Shown here one piece after another: positions 28,677 through 38,909 of a stretch of DNA of 64,000 bases. The stretch comes from Helicobacter monodelphidis (GTDB lineage Bacteria; Campylobacterota; Campylobacteria; Campylobacterales; Helicobacteraceae), in NCBI RefSeq assembly GCF_003288845.1, contig NZ_NHYN01000007.1, forward strand, positions 1 through 64,000. Reading direction: 5' to 3'. Under the pieces are notes generated by a model, which had not been told where the DNA came from, ran no database searches, and saw only the letters and a program-made list of their open reading frames with translations. How positions within the stretch are numbered: position 1 is the first letter of the stretch; every line of letters begins with the position of its first letter. A program made the translations under genes and the position numbers.

Positions 28677-28705
28677 TTGACAAGCCTATAAAATCTCTGT
28701 AGAAT
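28677..28705 (+). promoter_or_regulatory. Promoter of the yajC-secD-secF operon
   Basis: TTGACA (28677-28682), a 17-base spacer and TAGAAT (28700-28705), about 31 bases before yajC. It is the most complete sigma-70-type promoter in the window; a real -35 box is unusual for Helicobacter. Confidence 0.7.
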
Positions 28706-28735
28706 TCACTTTCAAGTATTTTTCAAGGAGAAAAA

Positions 28736-29035
28736 ATGACGGGTAATATCGGTGATATTTTTAGTGCAATTCTTCCTTTTGTAGTTCTATTTGCAATCTT
28801 TTATTTCTTTTTGATTCGTCCACAACAGGTACAACAAAAGCGTCATAGAGAAATGATTGCTTCTTTAAAAAAAGGGGATAAGGTTATCACAAATGGTGGC
28901 TTAATTGCGGAAGTACAAAAGGTTGAAGAACGTTACTTTCAAATGAAATTAAATGATGACACTTATGTTAAACTTGCTAAGGAATATATTGCCCAAAAAT
29001 ACGATGATACGACTCCTACTACAACAAAATCATAA
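28736..29035 (+). CDS. yajC: Preprotein translocase accessory subunit YajC
   Basis: A 99-residue protein with one N-terminal membrane helix (AILPFVVLFAIFYFFLIRPQQ) and the conserved cytoplasmic segment KGDKVITNGGLIAEV. It associates with SecDF. AAGGAG precedes the ATG. Confidence 0.93.
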   Translation: MTGNIGDIFSAILPFVVLFAIFYFFLIRPQQVQQKRHREMIASLKKGDKVITNGGLIAEVQKVEERYFQMKLNDDTYVKLAKEYIAQKYDDTTPTTTKS

Positions 29036-29047
29036 AGGAGTATTCGC

Positions 29048-30763
29048 TTGAAAGGTTTACTAAATCAGCGGTTTATCGCATTCTTTCTTGCATCTCTTTT
29101 TGGTATCATTTTAACATTACCCTCTCTCATCCCCTCTTTGCCAGGACCTAAAATTACGTTAGGGTTAGACTTGCAGGGTGGGTTAAGTATGCTTTTAGGG
29201 ATAAAAACTGAAGAAGCTGTTGCCTCTAAAATGCGGACGTTAGGAGCATCTATCCATTTTTTTAGCAATCAAGAGGAAATTTTAATTAAGAATTTGAAAT
29301 CAGAAGATGATATTATTTCTTTTTCTATCTTGGATACCGATGATCAAGCAAAAATGGATGCCTTTATTAAGCAAAATGGTGAATTTGTTGTACAATACGC
29401 AGACGGACAATACACTATCACAATGAGTGAGCAAGAAATTCTAAAAACACAGAATTACGCTTTAGAGCAAGCTTTAGTAACCATTCGTGACCGCTTAGAC
29501 CAATTTGGTTTAGGTGAACCAAGTGTAACCAGACAAGGTGATTCCTACATTCTTGCGGAAATTGCTGGGGTGCACACAAAAGAAGAAGAAGAACGTGTTA
29601 AAGATTTAATTGCAAGGGCGGCTGTTTTACAAATGATGGCTGTTGATGAGGATTATAACGCAAGGGTGAACACAATGAGCACACAAGAGGCAGAAAATCT
29701 TGGTGATGTTATTTTACCTTTTGTTGATTCAGCACCCATTCAAGCTAAGAAAACAACTCTTAGGCAACTACAAAACGAATTAAAAACATTGCAAAATCAG
29801 CAAAGCTCGGATTTACACAGTATCAAAGCCTTAGAAGAGCGAATCTCAAAACTAGAACAAGATTTGCAGAAAGAAGATGCCCCAAGGGTACTTTTGCTTA
29901 AGTCCATCCCCATTCTTGATGGTTCGATGCTGACAAATGCAAATGTCGTTTATGACCAATATAATCGTCCAGCAATTAATTTCAGCTTGAATGCAGAAGG
30001 TGCAAAACGTTTTGGAGATTTTACTGCAAATAATATTAATAAAAGAATGGCTATCGTGCTTGATGGACGCGTGTATTCCGCACCCTCTATTCGTGAAAGA
30101 ATTAGCGGTAGTGGGCAAATTACAGGGGAATTCAGTGAATCTGAAGCGAGCGATATCGCAATTGCATTAAGAAGTGGTGCGTTACTTGCCCCAATCGAGC
30201 TTTTAGAGCAACAAAGTGTGGGTCCAAGCTTAGGTAGCGATAGCATCGCTGCTGCAATGGTTGCACTTGTCAGTGGTTTTATTCTTACTGTACTATTTAT
30301 GCTTTTTTACTACGGTATTGCTGGTTTAATTGCAAATATTGCCCTTTTTGTTAATCTTTTCTTAATTATTGCTATTATGGCAATGTTTGAAGCGACACTG
30401 ACATTGCCAGGAATGGCTGGAATTGTGCTTACAATCGGTATGGCAGTCGATGCAAATGTTATTATTAATGAGCGGATTCGAGAATGCTTTAGAGAAGGAA
30501 AAAGTATTTTAGTAGCCATTGAGTCAGGTTACGAAAATGCACAACGAGCTATTTTTGACTCTAATCTTACCGCACTCATCACCTCTGTTCTTTTATATAT
30601 TTTTGGAACAGGTGCGATTAAAGGTTTTGCGATTACAATCTCCATTGGAATTCTAGCCTCCATTCTCACAGCAATTGTTGGTACGCATGGAATTTATCAA
30701 TGGTTATACCCACGCATTTCTGCGAATCGATTGAATCTATGGTTTGGCTATAAAGGACACTAG
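29048..30763 (+). CDS. secD: Protein translocase subunit SecD
   Basis: A 571-residue inner-membrane protein that uses the proton gradient to pull exported proteins through SecYEG. It has an N-terminal helix, the GLDLQGGLSMLL motif, a large periplasmic P1 domain including a coiled insert (LRQLQNELKTLQNQQ), and a C-terminal RND-like membrane domain with GLIANIALFVNLFLIIAIM and GMAVDANVIINERIRE. The start is TTG at 29048 after AAGGAG. secF follows after one base. Confidence 0.95.
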   Translation: MKGLLNQRFIAFFLASLFGIILTLPSLIPSLPGPKITLGLDLQGGLSMLLGIKTEEAVASKMRTLGASIHFFSNQEEILIKNLKSEDDIISFSILDTDDQAKMDAFIKQNGEFVVQYADGQYTITMSEQEILKTQNYALEQALVTIRDRLDQFGLGEPSVTRQGDSYILAEIAGVHTKEEEERVKDLIARAAVLQMMAVDEDYNARVNTMSTQEAENLGDVILPFVDSAPIQAKKTTLRQLQNELKTLQNQQSSDLHSIKALEERISKLEQDLQKEDAPRVLLLKSIPILDGSMLTNANVVYDQYNRPAINFSLNAEGAKRFGDFTANNINKRMAIVLDGRVYSAPSIRERISGSGQITGEFSESEASDIAIALRSGALLAPIELLEQQSVGPSLGSDSIAAAMVALVSGFILTVLFMLFYYGIAGLIANIALFVNLFLIIAIMAMFEATLTLPGMAGIVLTIGMAVDANVIINERIRECFREGKSILVAIESGYENAQRAIFDSNLTALITSVLLYIFGTGAIKGFAITISIGILASILTAIVGTHGIYQWLYPRISANRLNLWFGYKGH

Positions 30764-30764
30764 G

Positions 30765-31751
30765 ATGGAACTATTTAGAAATAATCATATCTATAATTTT
30801 ATGGGATTAGGTAAATATGCAGCAACTTTTTCAGCCTTTTTGATTATTTTAAGTTTTTTTTTATTTTTTTATAAAGGCTTTAATTATGGTATCGATTTCA
30901 ATGGAGGAAGCATTATCCAACTACAATACACAAGCCAAATCGCACCAATTGCAAAAATTAGAGATTACTTAGAATCTAAACCAGAATATAAGGGAGTACA
31001 AGTAAGTGAATATGGTTCTCCTCAAGAAGTGATGATCAAACTCCCAACAACAAATTCACAACTCACTGGGGATACCCAAAGCACTTACACAACAAAAATT
31101 ACGGAGGAATTAGCATTTACTGGAGACTTCAGCATTCGTCGTTCGGCTATGGTAGGCCCAAAAGTGGGAGATGAATTACGACAGAAGGGAACGATTGCTC
31201 TCCTTTTAGCAAGCTTAGGTATTCTAGCTTATGTTGCATTCCGCTATGAGTGGAGGTTCGCCATTGCTGCCGTCCTTGCTTTAATGCATGATGTCATCAT
31301 CGCTTGTGGTGCAGTTATTATTTTTAACGTAGATTTTGGATTAGATGTTGTTGCAGCTCTCCTTACATTGCTTGGGTACTCTATTAATGACACCATTATT
31401 ATTTTTGATCGTATTCGTGAAAGAATGCAGAAGGATAAAAGCTTTAACTTAAAAGAAGTAATGAATGAGGCAATTTCAAGAACTCTTTCACGCACTGTTT
31501 TGACAAGCTTAACAACAATGTTCACCGTTGCAACTTTATTCTTTTTTGGAGGGGAAATTATCCGTGGATTTAGTTTACCAATGCTTGTTGGCGTTATTGT
31601 GGGTTCTTATAGCTCCATCTTTATCGCTGCTTTATTTGTGCTTTGGCTTGGTTTTGACCTCAAGAAATATCGCGAAAACCTTGTTCTAAAAGAAAAGCAA
31701 AAATTAGAAAAGCAAAAATTGCGTGCCTCTTATGCACAGGGTAGAATTTAG
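30765..31751 (+). CDS. secF: Protein translocase subunit SecF
   Basis: A 328-residue partner of SecD. GIDFNGGSIIQLQY is the family motif; six hydrophobic helices follow, including LTLLGYSINDTIIIFDRIRE and TVLTSLTTMFTVATLFFFGG. The ATG at 30765 after AAGGA is preferred over a TTG at 30744 that would overlap secD. Confidence 0.95.
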   Translation: MELFRNNHIYNFMGLGKYAATFSAFLIILSFFLFFYKGFNYGIDFNGGSIIQLQYTSQIAPIAKIRDYLESKPEYKGVQVSEYGSPQEVMIKLPTTNSQLTGDTQSTYTTKITEELAFTGDFSIRRSAMVGPKVGDELRQKGTIALLLASLGILAYVAFRYEWRFAIAAVLALMHDVIIACGAVIIFNVDFGLDVVAALLTLLGYSINDTIIIFDRIRERMQKDKSFNLKEVMNEAISRTLSRTVLTSLTTMFTVATLFFFGGEIIRGFSLPMLVGVIVGSYSSIFIAALFVLWLGFDLKKYRENLVLKEKQKLEKQKLRASYAQGRI

Positions 31752-31765
31752 CACAAGGAGAAAAA

Positions 31766-32107
31766 ATGGATTGGGGTAAAGTAGTCTTTGTTTTTTTTAA
31801 TTTAATGTCCCTAACCTCTATTGCAGGTTATCTCTATGAACAAACTGCTGTAATGCTTTTTATTGCAGCCAGTGTTAATATTATTTCAACAATTCTTAAA
31901 ATTGGGGTAAAACATACTCTTGCTGCTGAAATGCTTGCAAGTTCGCTTGTAGCTGATTTACATCTTGTTCCAGCATTTGTCTATGAACAAGCTTTAAATG
32001 GAGGAAATGTTGCTATTGCCCTTGCTGTAGGTGCTTTAGTGGCAAATATATTTTCTGCTGCTTTAATTATTGTTGAAGGTGCCAAAAGTAATGATGTTGA
32101 GTATTAA
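31766..32107 (+). CDS. DUF6394-family small membrane protein
   Basis: A 113-residue protein with three to four hydrophobic segments, conserved between secF and leuS in Helicobacter and relatives (matching HP1548 by position, from memory). Function unknown. Its constant linkage to secDF and leuS suggests an envelope role. AAGGAG precedes the start. Confidence 0.75.
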   Translation: MDWGKVVFVFFNLMSLTSIAGYLYEQTAVMLFIAASVNIISTILKIGVKHTLAAEMLASSLVADLHLVPAFVYEQALNGGNVAIALAVGALVANIFSAALIIVEGAKSNDVEY

Positions 32108-32127
32108 TAAATTTTAAAGGATTCTGA

Positions 32128-34584
32128 ATGGAATACAATCCACGTTTAATCGAAAAAAAATGGCAAGAAATTTGGAAAAAAAATAAGAGTTTCGAACCTC
32201 AAGATGACTATAAACGACCTAAAAAATATATCCTTAGTATGTTTCCTTACCCAAGCGGACAGATTCATATGGGACATGTTCGTAATTACTGTATTGGAGA
32301 TGCGTTAGCAAGGCATTATCGTCAAGATGGCTATAATGTTTTGCATCCTATTGGCTGGGACGCTTTTGGGTTACCCGCAGAAAATGCAGCCATCAAACAT
32401 AAGACACACCCAAAAGATTGGACATATAACAATATTGCACATATGCGAAAGGAATTAGAGACCTTAGGCCTTTCTTTTTCTCATCAAAGAGAGTTTGCAA
32501 CATGTGATCCAATTTACTCGCGTTGGGAACAATCCCTTTTTATTGAAATGTGGAAAAAAGGGCTAGTCTATCGTAAAAAAGGTTTTTTAAATTGGTGTCC
32601 GCATGACCAAACAGTTTTGGCGAATGAGCAAGTAATTAATGGACGTTGTTGGAGATGTGATACAGAAGTAGTACAAAGAGAAATGTATCAATATTACTTA
32701 AAAATTACTGCTTACGCAAAGGAACTTTTAGAATCCTTAGATTCTTTACAAGGTGCATGGCCTAATCAAGTCATTACAATGCAACAAAATTGGATTGGGC
32801 AAAGCGAAGGATTAGAATTTGACTTTCGATTAGATTCTGAATCTATCCAAAAATTAAACGGGAAATTCACAGCTTTTAGTGTGTTTACAACACGTCCGGA
32901 TACGCTTTATGGCGTAAGTATCGCTACTCTTGCAGTTGAACATCCAATTGTGCAATTTATGCTACAATCAAATCTCCTTGAACCCAACATTATTAAAGCC
33001 CTCACTAAAATGCAAAATACAACAGCAAAAGAAAGGGCAATGTTACCTAAGGAGGGTTTTGCATTAGGAATCAGTGCTATTCACCCCTTAAGTGGAGAAA
33101 AAATTCCGATTTGGGTAGCAAATTACGTTTTGATGGAATATGGAAGTGGAGCAGTGATGGTTGTCCCAGCCCACGATGAAAGAGATTTTGAATTTGCAAC
33201 ATCATTTAATCTTCCAATCAAACAAGTAATTGAAAGTGACAATTCGAGTTCACTGCCCTACTGCCAAAAAGAAGGAAAGCTGATCCATTCTGATTTTTTG
33301 AACGGGTTAACTCCTACAGAAGCAGCAATAAAGGTAATTCAACACTTTGAAAAAGAAAAAAAAGGGCAAAAAATTACCCATTATCGCCTAAGAGATTGGG
33401 GAATTTCAAGGCAACGTTATTGGGGAACACCAATTCCTCTTATCTCCTGCCAACAATGCGGTATTGTACCTGAAAAAGATGAGAATCTTCCTGTAACACT
33501 TCCCTTAGATATTCAAATTGATGGTGAGGGAAATCCCTTAGAAAAACATGACACTTTCAAGAATTGTCTGTGTCCTCAATGCGGAAAACCTGCAACTCGT
33601 GAAACAGACACAATGGACACTTTTATGGAATCAAGCTGGTATTTTTTACGCTATACAACTCCACCTCATCTATGGGAAAAACAAGCCTTCGATGAAGATT
33701 CACAACAATATTGGCTTGGCATTGATGAATATATTGGAGGAATTGAACATGCCATCTTACACCTCCTTTATGCAAGGTTCTTTACAAAGGTTTTAAGAGA
33801 TATGAAAAAAACTCATATCAATGAACCATTCTCCCACCTCCTTACGCAAGGTATGGTCTTAAAAGATGGGGCTAAAATGTCAAAAAGTAAGGGGAATATT
33901 GTGAATCCAAGTGATATTATCAACACCTATGGTGCAGATAGTGCAAGATTATTTATTCTCTTTGCAGCCCCACCCACAAAGGAATTAGAATGGAACGATA
34001 ATGCCCTTGAAGGTGCTTTTCGCTTTATTAAACGTTTATTTCAAAAGGCGGATTCTGTGCAAAAAACCTCTCAAATTCCAAAAATTGAGACAAAAAACCT
34101 GAATGCGATGGAAAAATTGGGGCGCAAAAAAGTATATGAAGCCTTACTAAAAGCAAATAATATCTATGAACGCAAAAATGAATACGCCTTTAATACATTG
34201 ATTGCTACTTGTATGGAAGCATTCAATGCTTTAAACGCACAAACAAATATTCAAGTTCTGACAGAGGGTTATTTCATCTTGCTACGTTTACTAGAACCCA
34301 TCATTCCTCACACTGCAAGTGAATTAAGTGAAATTTTATTTCAGCAGACAAATTTTTATTGCCACATTCCATTAGATACTGATGCATTAAATAGCGATTC
34401 CATCAAGTTTGCCATCACTATCAATGGTAAAAAACGTGGTGAAATTGAAGTCGACACAGAATGTCCACAAGAAGAAGTTTTGCATTTAGCAAAAATTGAA
34501 GTTGCAAAATGGCTGGAAAATATGCAAATTATCAAAGAAATTATTGTTCCTAACAAGTTGGTTAATTTTGTTATTAAACCCTAA
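32128..34584 (+). CDS. leuS: Leucyl-tRNA synthetase
   Basis: An 818-residue class I synthetase. The HIGH-type motif is [15 protein letters not shown], the KMSKS loop is [11 protein letters not shown], and the editing domain has [11 protein letters not shown] and [13 protein letters not shown] CxxC pair in the zinc/insert region (CQQCG, CPQCG) is seen. The length is normal. Confidence 0.97.
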   Translation: MEYNPRLIEKKWQEIWKKNKSFEPQDDYKRPKKYILSMFPYPSGQIHMGHVRNYCIGDALARHYRQDGYNVLHPIGWDAFGLPAENAAIKHKTHPKDWTYNNIAHMRKELETLGLSFSHQREFATCDPIYSRWEQSLFIEMWKKGLVYRKKGFLNWCPHDQTVLANEQVINGRCWRCDTEVVQREMYQYYLKITAYAKELLESLDSLQGAWPNQVITMQQNWIGQSEGLEFDFRLDSESIQKLNGKFTAFSVFTTRPDTLYGVSIATLAVEHPIVQFMLQSNLLEPNIIKALTKMQNTTAKERAMLPKEGFALGISAIHPLSGEKIPIWVANYVLMEYGSGAVMVVPAHDERDFEFATSFNLPIKQVIESDNSSSLPYCQKEGKLIHSDFLNGLTPTEAAIKVIQHFEKEKKGQKITHYRLRDWGISRQRYWGTPIPLISCQQCGIVPEKDENLPVTLPLDIQIDGEGNPLEKHDTFKNCLCPQCGKPATRETDTMDTFMESSWYFLRYTTPPHLWEKQAFDEDSQQYWLGIDEYIGGIEHAILHLLYARFFTKVLRDMKKTHINEPFSHLLTQGMVLKDGAKMSKSKGNIVNPSDIINTYGADSARLFILFAAPPTKELEWNDNALEGAFRFIKRLFQKADSVQKTSQIPKIETKNLNAMEKLGRKKVYEALLKANNIYERKNEYAFNTLIATCMEAFNALNAQTNIQVLTEGYFILLRLLEPIIPHTASELSEILFQQTNFYCHIPLDTDALNSDSIKFAITINGKKRGEIEVDTECPQEEVLHLAKIEVAKWLENMQIIKEIIVPNKLVNFVIKP

Positions 34585-34596
34585 TGCGGATAATGT

Positions 34597-35136
34597 ATGC
34601 GTTGTCTTCTTGCATTGATTTGCGGATTCTTTCTGTTATATGGTTGTGGCTATAAGCCTATTTCAGCTTATAATCGTGAAACTTTTGGAGAAAGGATCTA
34701 TGTTGACACAAAAATTAGTCGTCGCGACCCAGAAAATAGCGTTCTTTTAAAAGATGCCTTACTTGCAGCCATCACAGAACGGTTAGGTACAAAAGTTGCA
34801 ACCTCCAAAGAAGAGGCAGACTCAGAAATTAACGTTGAAATTGCACGCGTAATATTTGCCTCTTTGTCAGAAAATCGCGATGGCTTTACGAATTTTTATA
34901 AAACTTATGTTACACTCAACTTTACATACAAAGACATTCATGGTAATGAGGGTTATATGACAACGATCGGACGTTATACTTTTTCTATAGATACTTCATC
35001 AATTCTTACAGATGCAAGGCGCTTAGATGCTATTAAACAGGCAAGCCAACAAGCACTTGATGTTTTTGTTTCACGCGTGGCTATCTTAGAATACAGACAA
35101 CAAAACCAACAGAAAGATATTTCATGGCAACCCTAA
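34597..35136 (+). CDS. lptE: LPS-assembly lipoprotein LptE
   Basis: A 179-residue outer-membrane lipoprotein (lipobox LLYGCGYKP). The GYKPI start and overall alpha/beta fold pattern fit LptE, the plug of the LptD channel, and the position after leuS matches the H. pylori gene order. Sequence conservation in this family is low, so the call leans on context. It overlaps the next gene by 13 bases. Confidence 0.75.
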   Translation: MRCLLALICGFFLLYGCGYKPISAYNRETFGERIYVDTKISRRDPENSVLLKDALLAAITERLGTKVATSKEEADSEINVEIARVIFASLSENRDGFTNFYKTYVTLNFTYKDIHGNEGYMTTIGRYTFSIDTSSILTDARRLDAIKQASQQALDVFVSRVAILEYRQQNQQKDISWQP

Positions 35137-36611
35137 AAGATGTTGTACGCAATGCGTTAATTCGTATCCAAAAAAATGGACAAATTGCAACCCCAGAACT
35201 CTATCAAGAAGCTTTTTATGAGGAAGCAAAGCGACTTGGAGTGAATACAGAAAACTCTTATTGGAGAACAAATTGGATTAAAAAACTTGATACTAGAACA
35301 AGAAATTCGATGCAAGGTTTTCCGATTAAAACGCAAGATGATTTTATCTCATTCCTTAGCTCTACAATCACACGACTCAATAGTACAGGTGATGGTAAAG
35401 AGCAACTTCTCTTATATCGCGATTTGCTTGCAATGTTTTTGCGACATTATGCGTCAACAGACCCTACACAGACTAATTATAATCTCATTCGTAAAACATT
35501 AGATTTTCTTGATGGTAATACACAAATTTCTCTACAAAGCCTTAAAGATGGTTGGGCAAATGCATTCAAAAAAGAATCCCCCACCCCACCACCAAAAGAA
35601 CAAACAAAAACAGCATCAGAAGAAGAATCAGAAGAAAATTTGAGTTTTTTCTTACCTCTATTGCGACCTTCACTCACAGAGATTCGTAAAGAAGCTATCC
35701 AAAAGGCGGAACAAATGCTTCAAGTCAATCTCATGGAAGTCGTTAAAGAACAGCTGATTCACACTTTAGAACTTGCACTGAAAGAAAGAATACTCATTGA
35801 TCGTTCCTTATTAAACGCAACAATCAAGAAACATTCCAATGAATTAGAAAATGTTTTGGAGGTTGTAGAAGCAAAAATCTCCTCCTTACAGATTGCAAGC
35901 GAGATGATGTCTCAAGAAGTTATTTCTAGCAATCAAAATCTAACCGAACTGTCCTTAGAAGAAAAAACATTACTTGAATTCAAAAACGATATGGCACAAA
36001 TGCTAAACCAATGTCAAGAACGTTTTGAACACTTACAAGATTCAATGCATCAAACCAAAAACAGCTTAGAAAAAATCTCTGATAAGGTTGGTTATGAAAA
36101 ACAAGCCAATCCGCCACCTAAAAGCACAGATACACTCACAGGCGTTCTAACAATGGATTCTTTATTGGAAATTATCGAACACCAAGAATCTCTTTTTCAA
36201 GAATACCAACAAAGTTATTCTGTCCTGTTTATCGATATTGACAATTTTAAAAGAATCAATGAACAAAATGGACAAGAACCTGGGGATAAAATTCTTGCCA
36301 CTTTTGGAAAACTACTCAAAAAAGTTGTACGAAGAAATGACCATGTTGCAAGATATGAAGGAGAAGAATTTATCGTCATCCTTGTAGGCATGGATCATTT
36401 TGACTCTTCATATATTGCTGAAAAAATTCGCAAACAAATTGAAGAAAGTACTTTTGTTTACGAGGATAAGCAGATTAAAATCACTGTTACTGTAGGTGTA
36501 GCCGATAGAAAAGAGGAGAATAGCTTTCAAAACATCTTAAAAATTGCAGCAATGCGTATGCGTCAAGCGAAAAAATTTGGTTACAATCGTATCAATGCAG
36601 GAACAATATGA
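35124..36611 (+). CDS. GGDEF-domain protein with degenerate signature
   Basis: A 495-residue cytoplasmic protein. The C-terminal ~170 residues are a GGDEF fold: TDTLTGVLTMDSLL, LFIDIDNFKRINEQNGQEPGDKIL and VARYEGEEFIVIL. The signature reads EGEEF in place of GGDEF/GGEEF, and the usual YxAK tract is RQAKKFGYNRI. The N-terminal half has a conserved helical region (ALIRIQKNGQIATPELYQEAF) and a long coiled coil (about residues 180-330). No RxxD inhibitory site was noted. It is coupled to lptE and folC by overlaps, so it belongs to the envelope operon. Enzymatic activity is uncertain. Confidence 0.8.
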   Translation: MATLKDVVRNALIRIQKNGQIATPELYQEAFYEEAKRLGVNTENSYWRTNWIKKLDTRTRNSMQGFPIKTQDDFISFLSSTITRLNSTGDGKEQLLLYRDLLAMFLRHYASTDPTQTNYNLIRKTLDFLDGNTQISLQSLKDGWANAFKKESPTPPPKEQTKTASEEESEENLSFFLPLLRPSLTEIRKEAIQKAEQMLQVNLMEVVKEQLIHTLELALKERILIDRSLLNATIKKHSNELENVLEVVEAKISSLQIASEMMSQEVISSNQNLTELSLEEKTLLEFKNDMAQMLNQCQERFEHLQDSMHQTKNSLEKISDKVGYEKQANPPPKSTDTLTGVLTMDSLLEIIEHQESLFQEYQQSYSVLFIDIDNFKRINEQNGQEPGDKILATFGKLLKKVVRRNDHVARYEGEEFIVILVGMDHFDSSYIAEKIRKQIEESTFVYEDKQIKITVTVGVADRKEENSFQNILKIAAMRMRQAKKFGYNRINAGTI

Positions 36612-37822
36612 TAACATCTATCAACGACTATTTAAAACAAAAAGAATCTGAGTATCGTGCATTCGATAAGCAACGTTTCGTGATAATTTTCAATGCTTTA
36701 AAACCAAAAATTCTAAAAAAATTTGCACCTGCAAAAGAACCCAAAATGATTCATATTGTCGGTACAAACGGCAAAGGAAGCACAGGAAGATTTTTAAGTT
36801 TAATGATCCAAGCCAGCCAAAAACAAGTCGGGCATTTTGTGTCGCCCCATCTCTTTGATTTTTGCGACCGCTTTTGGATTAACGGACAAATTGTGTCGCA
36901 TAATCAACTTTTACATATCCACAAACAACTTGAATCAATTTGTGATGCCGAAAGCGTGGCTTATATTCATAAAATGAGCTATTTTGAATATGCCACCACT
37001 CTTGCATACTGTCTTTTTCTTGGTTTAGATTATGCGGTTATTGAAGCAGGATTGGGAGGAGAATTTGATTCTACAACACAACTAACAAGAATATTAAGTC
37101 TTTTTACGCCTATCAGCCTTGACCATGAAGAACTACTTGGAAACAATATTCAAGATATTGCCCGCACAAAAGTGCGTAGTTTGTGTGCTTATGGGATCGT
37201 TGGATATCAACCTTTTTTAAATGAGATTCAAGAAGTTTTCAAAGAAGTCATACAAGAAAAAAATACAAATAAAATACCAGCAAAACTTGAATTTCTGCAA
37301 TATTTTTCTCTGTCAACAGAAGAACAAATATATCTAAATTCCAATAATCTCCCCACCTATCAGCAGTATAATTTTGCATTAGCAAAGGCAGCATTATCTT
37401 ACCTAAAACTTCCTTACCATCCTGACCGAATGCAAAAATTCGATCTACAAGGGAGAATGCAGAAAATAGCAGAAAATCTTTATGTTGATGTTGGACATAA
37501 TCCTCAAGCCGCTGAATTTGCTGCAACATCTGTTTTTAAGGATAAAAAATTTGAACTAATTTATAATTCTTATCGTGATAAAAACTTCAAACAAATCTTA
37601 CGAATTTTTAAGCCCTTTGTGATTAAAATTCATATTTTAATTATAGAAAATAACTATCGCATTTTACCAATTGACGAATTGGTAGCCTACCTAAAAGAAT
37701 TAGATATTCCTTTTGAGTTTTTTTCTTTTCCTTTACGAAAAGAAAGCAGATACTTGGTATTCGGCTCTTTTAGTGTTGTTGAAAAATTTTTAAAATATTA
37801 CGAAAGCGAGAAAAATCAATGA
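36608..37822 (+). CDS. folC: Folylpolyglutamate synthase / dihydrofolate synthase
   Basis: A 404-residue Mur-ligase-like enzyme adding glutamate to dihydropteroate and folates. ATP loop HIVGTNGKGSTGRF; VSPHLFDFCDRFWING; EAGLGGEFDSTT; TPISLDHEELLGN; and DVGHNPQAAEF are family motifs. It overlaps both neighbours by four bases. Confidence 0.93.
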   Translation: MITSINDYLKQKESEYRAFDKQRFVIIFNALKPKILKKFAPAKEPKMIHIVGTNGKGSTGRFLSLMIQASQKQVGHFVSPHLFDFCDRFWINGQIVSHNQLLHIHKQLESICDAESVAYIHKMSYFEYATTLAYCLFLGLDYAVIEAGLGGEFDSTTQLTRILSLFTPISLDHEELLGNNIQDIARTKVRSLCAYGIVGYQPFLNEIQEVFKEVIQEKNTNKIPAKLEFLQYFSLSTEEQIYLNSNNLPTYQQYNFALAKAALSYLKLPYHPDRMQKFDLQGRMQKIAENLYVDVGHNPQAAEFAATSVFKDKKFELIYNSYRDKNFKQILRIFKPFVIKIHILIIENNYRILPIDELVAYLKELDIPFEFFSFPLRKESRYLVFGSFSVVEKFLKYYESEKNQ

Positions 37823-38853
37823 AACAAAACTCAAAACCTGCCGGCAAACGTATGCAAGATAAATTTACAATTACCATTACCGACTTAAATGGTTCTAAAC
37901 AATACAATATTCACCAATTTGCGAAATATATTCTCTTTTATGTTCTTTTGTTTATTTTTACTCTCATTCTGGTTGCTTTTATTTCTATTAAGCTCCTTCT
38001 AGGTGAAATTTCCACAATTGAAGAAAAACGCAATAGCCTCATCGAAGAATACAACACCATCACACAAAAGAATGAAGATTTGGAAGCAGAAATCACCCAA
38101 AAAAGTAATGATTTAAAAATGATTAATGGACGTGTTCGCTCTTTAGAGGGCTTTATTGGTTTAAGTGAGAGTGAAGAGATGAATTCTACACTCACTGTCG
38201 ACCCTAAAGAAATTCTTAATCGTGTTGACTTAGCACAAATAACGGCAGAACAAAAAGGTTTTACAATGCGATTAATCCCAAATGGTTCTCCAATGGAAGG
38301 TGATGTTCAGGTATCAAGCTCCTTTGGCTACCGCTCCCACCCCTTAATGAAACGACGCGAATTCCACACAGGCACAGATATTAGAACGCCTATTGGAACA
38401 CCTATTTACTCAACAGCTGATGGCGTTGTTGCTTTTTCGCAAACGGGCTATAATGGTGGTTACGGAGTAATGGTTAAGATTGATCATGCCTATGGATTCC
38501 GCACGGTTTATGCACACTTGAGCAAAAGTGCCGTATCTGCTGGAGAGTTTGTCAAAAAAGGGCAATTAATTGCTTATAGTGGGAATACCGGCTTAAGTAC
38601 AGGACCACATCTACATTACGAAGTTTTATTTTTGGGTGACAGACTAAATCCACGTTCTTTTATCGCATGGACTATGCGTAATTATGACCATATCTTTGCC
38701 GAAGAGGAAAAGGTGAAATGGAAATCGCTCATGGTGATGATTGATGGCTTAAGAGAAGCGGTTAACGAATCTGCATTAGTAACAATTGAAGGTAGCAAAG
38801 AAGCTGCAAAGGCACTTGGTGGAGGAGAAGAGAAGCAACAAGGTAAAAAATAA
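37819..38853 (+). CDS. csd1: M23 peptidoglycan endopeptidase, Csd1/Csd2-like
   Basis: A 344-residue inner-membrane protein with a short cytoplasmic tail, one helix (about residues 33-58), a coiled coil (~60-105) and a LytM/M23 domain. Metal and catalytic residues are in FHTGTDIRTPIG and GPHLHYEVLF with YAHLSKS, so the active site looks intact as in Csd1 (H. pylori Csd2 is degenerate). H. pylori has two such genes side by side; here there is one. With the bactofilin encoded next it probably trims D,D-crosslinks to set helical shape. Confidence 0.85.
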   Translation: MKQNSKPAGKRMQDKFTITITDLNGSKQYNIHQFAKYILFYVLLFIFTLILVAFISIKLLLGEISTIEEKRNSLIEEYNTITQKNEDLEAEITQKSNDLKMINGRVRSLEGFIGLSESEEMNSTLTVDPKEILNRVDLAQITAEQKGFTMRLIPNGSPMEGDVQVSSSFGYRSHPLMKRREFHTGTDIRTPIGTPIYSTADGVVAFSQTGYNGGYGVMVKIDHAYGFRTVYAHLSKSAVSAGEFVKKGQLIAYSGNTGLSTGPHLHYEVLFLGDRLNPRSFIAWTMRNYDHIFAEEEKVKWKSLMVMIDGLREAVNESALVTIEGSKEAAKALGGGEEKQQGKK

Positions 38854-38909
38854 CATCTTTGTTTGGCATATTATGCTACAATTCATTTCAACCAAAAAAG
38901 GAGAAAGAG

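Noticed and set aside
30744-30764. TTG start for secF overlapping secD
   Set aside because: The ATG at 30765 has a proper AAGGA and keeps secF non-overlapping, matching the usual length.
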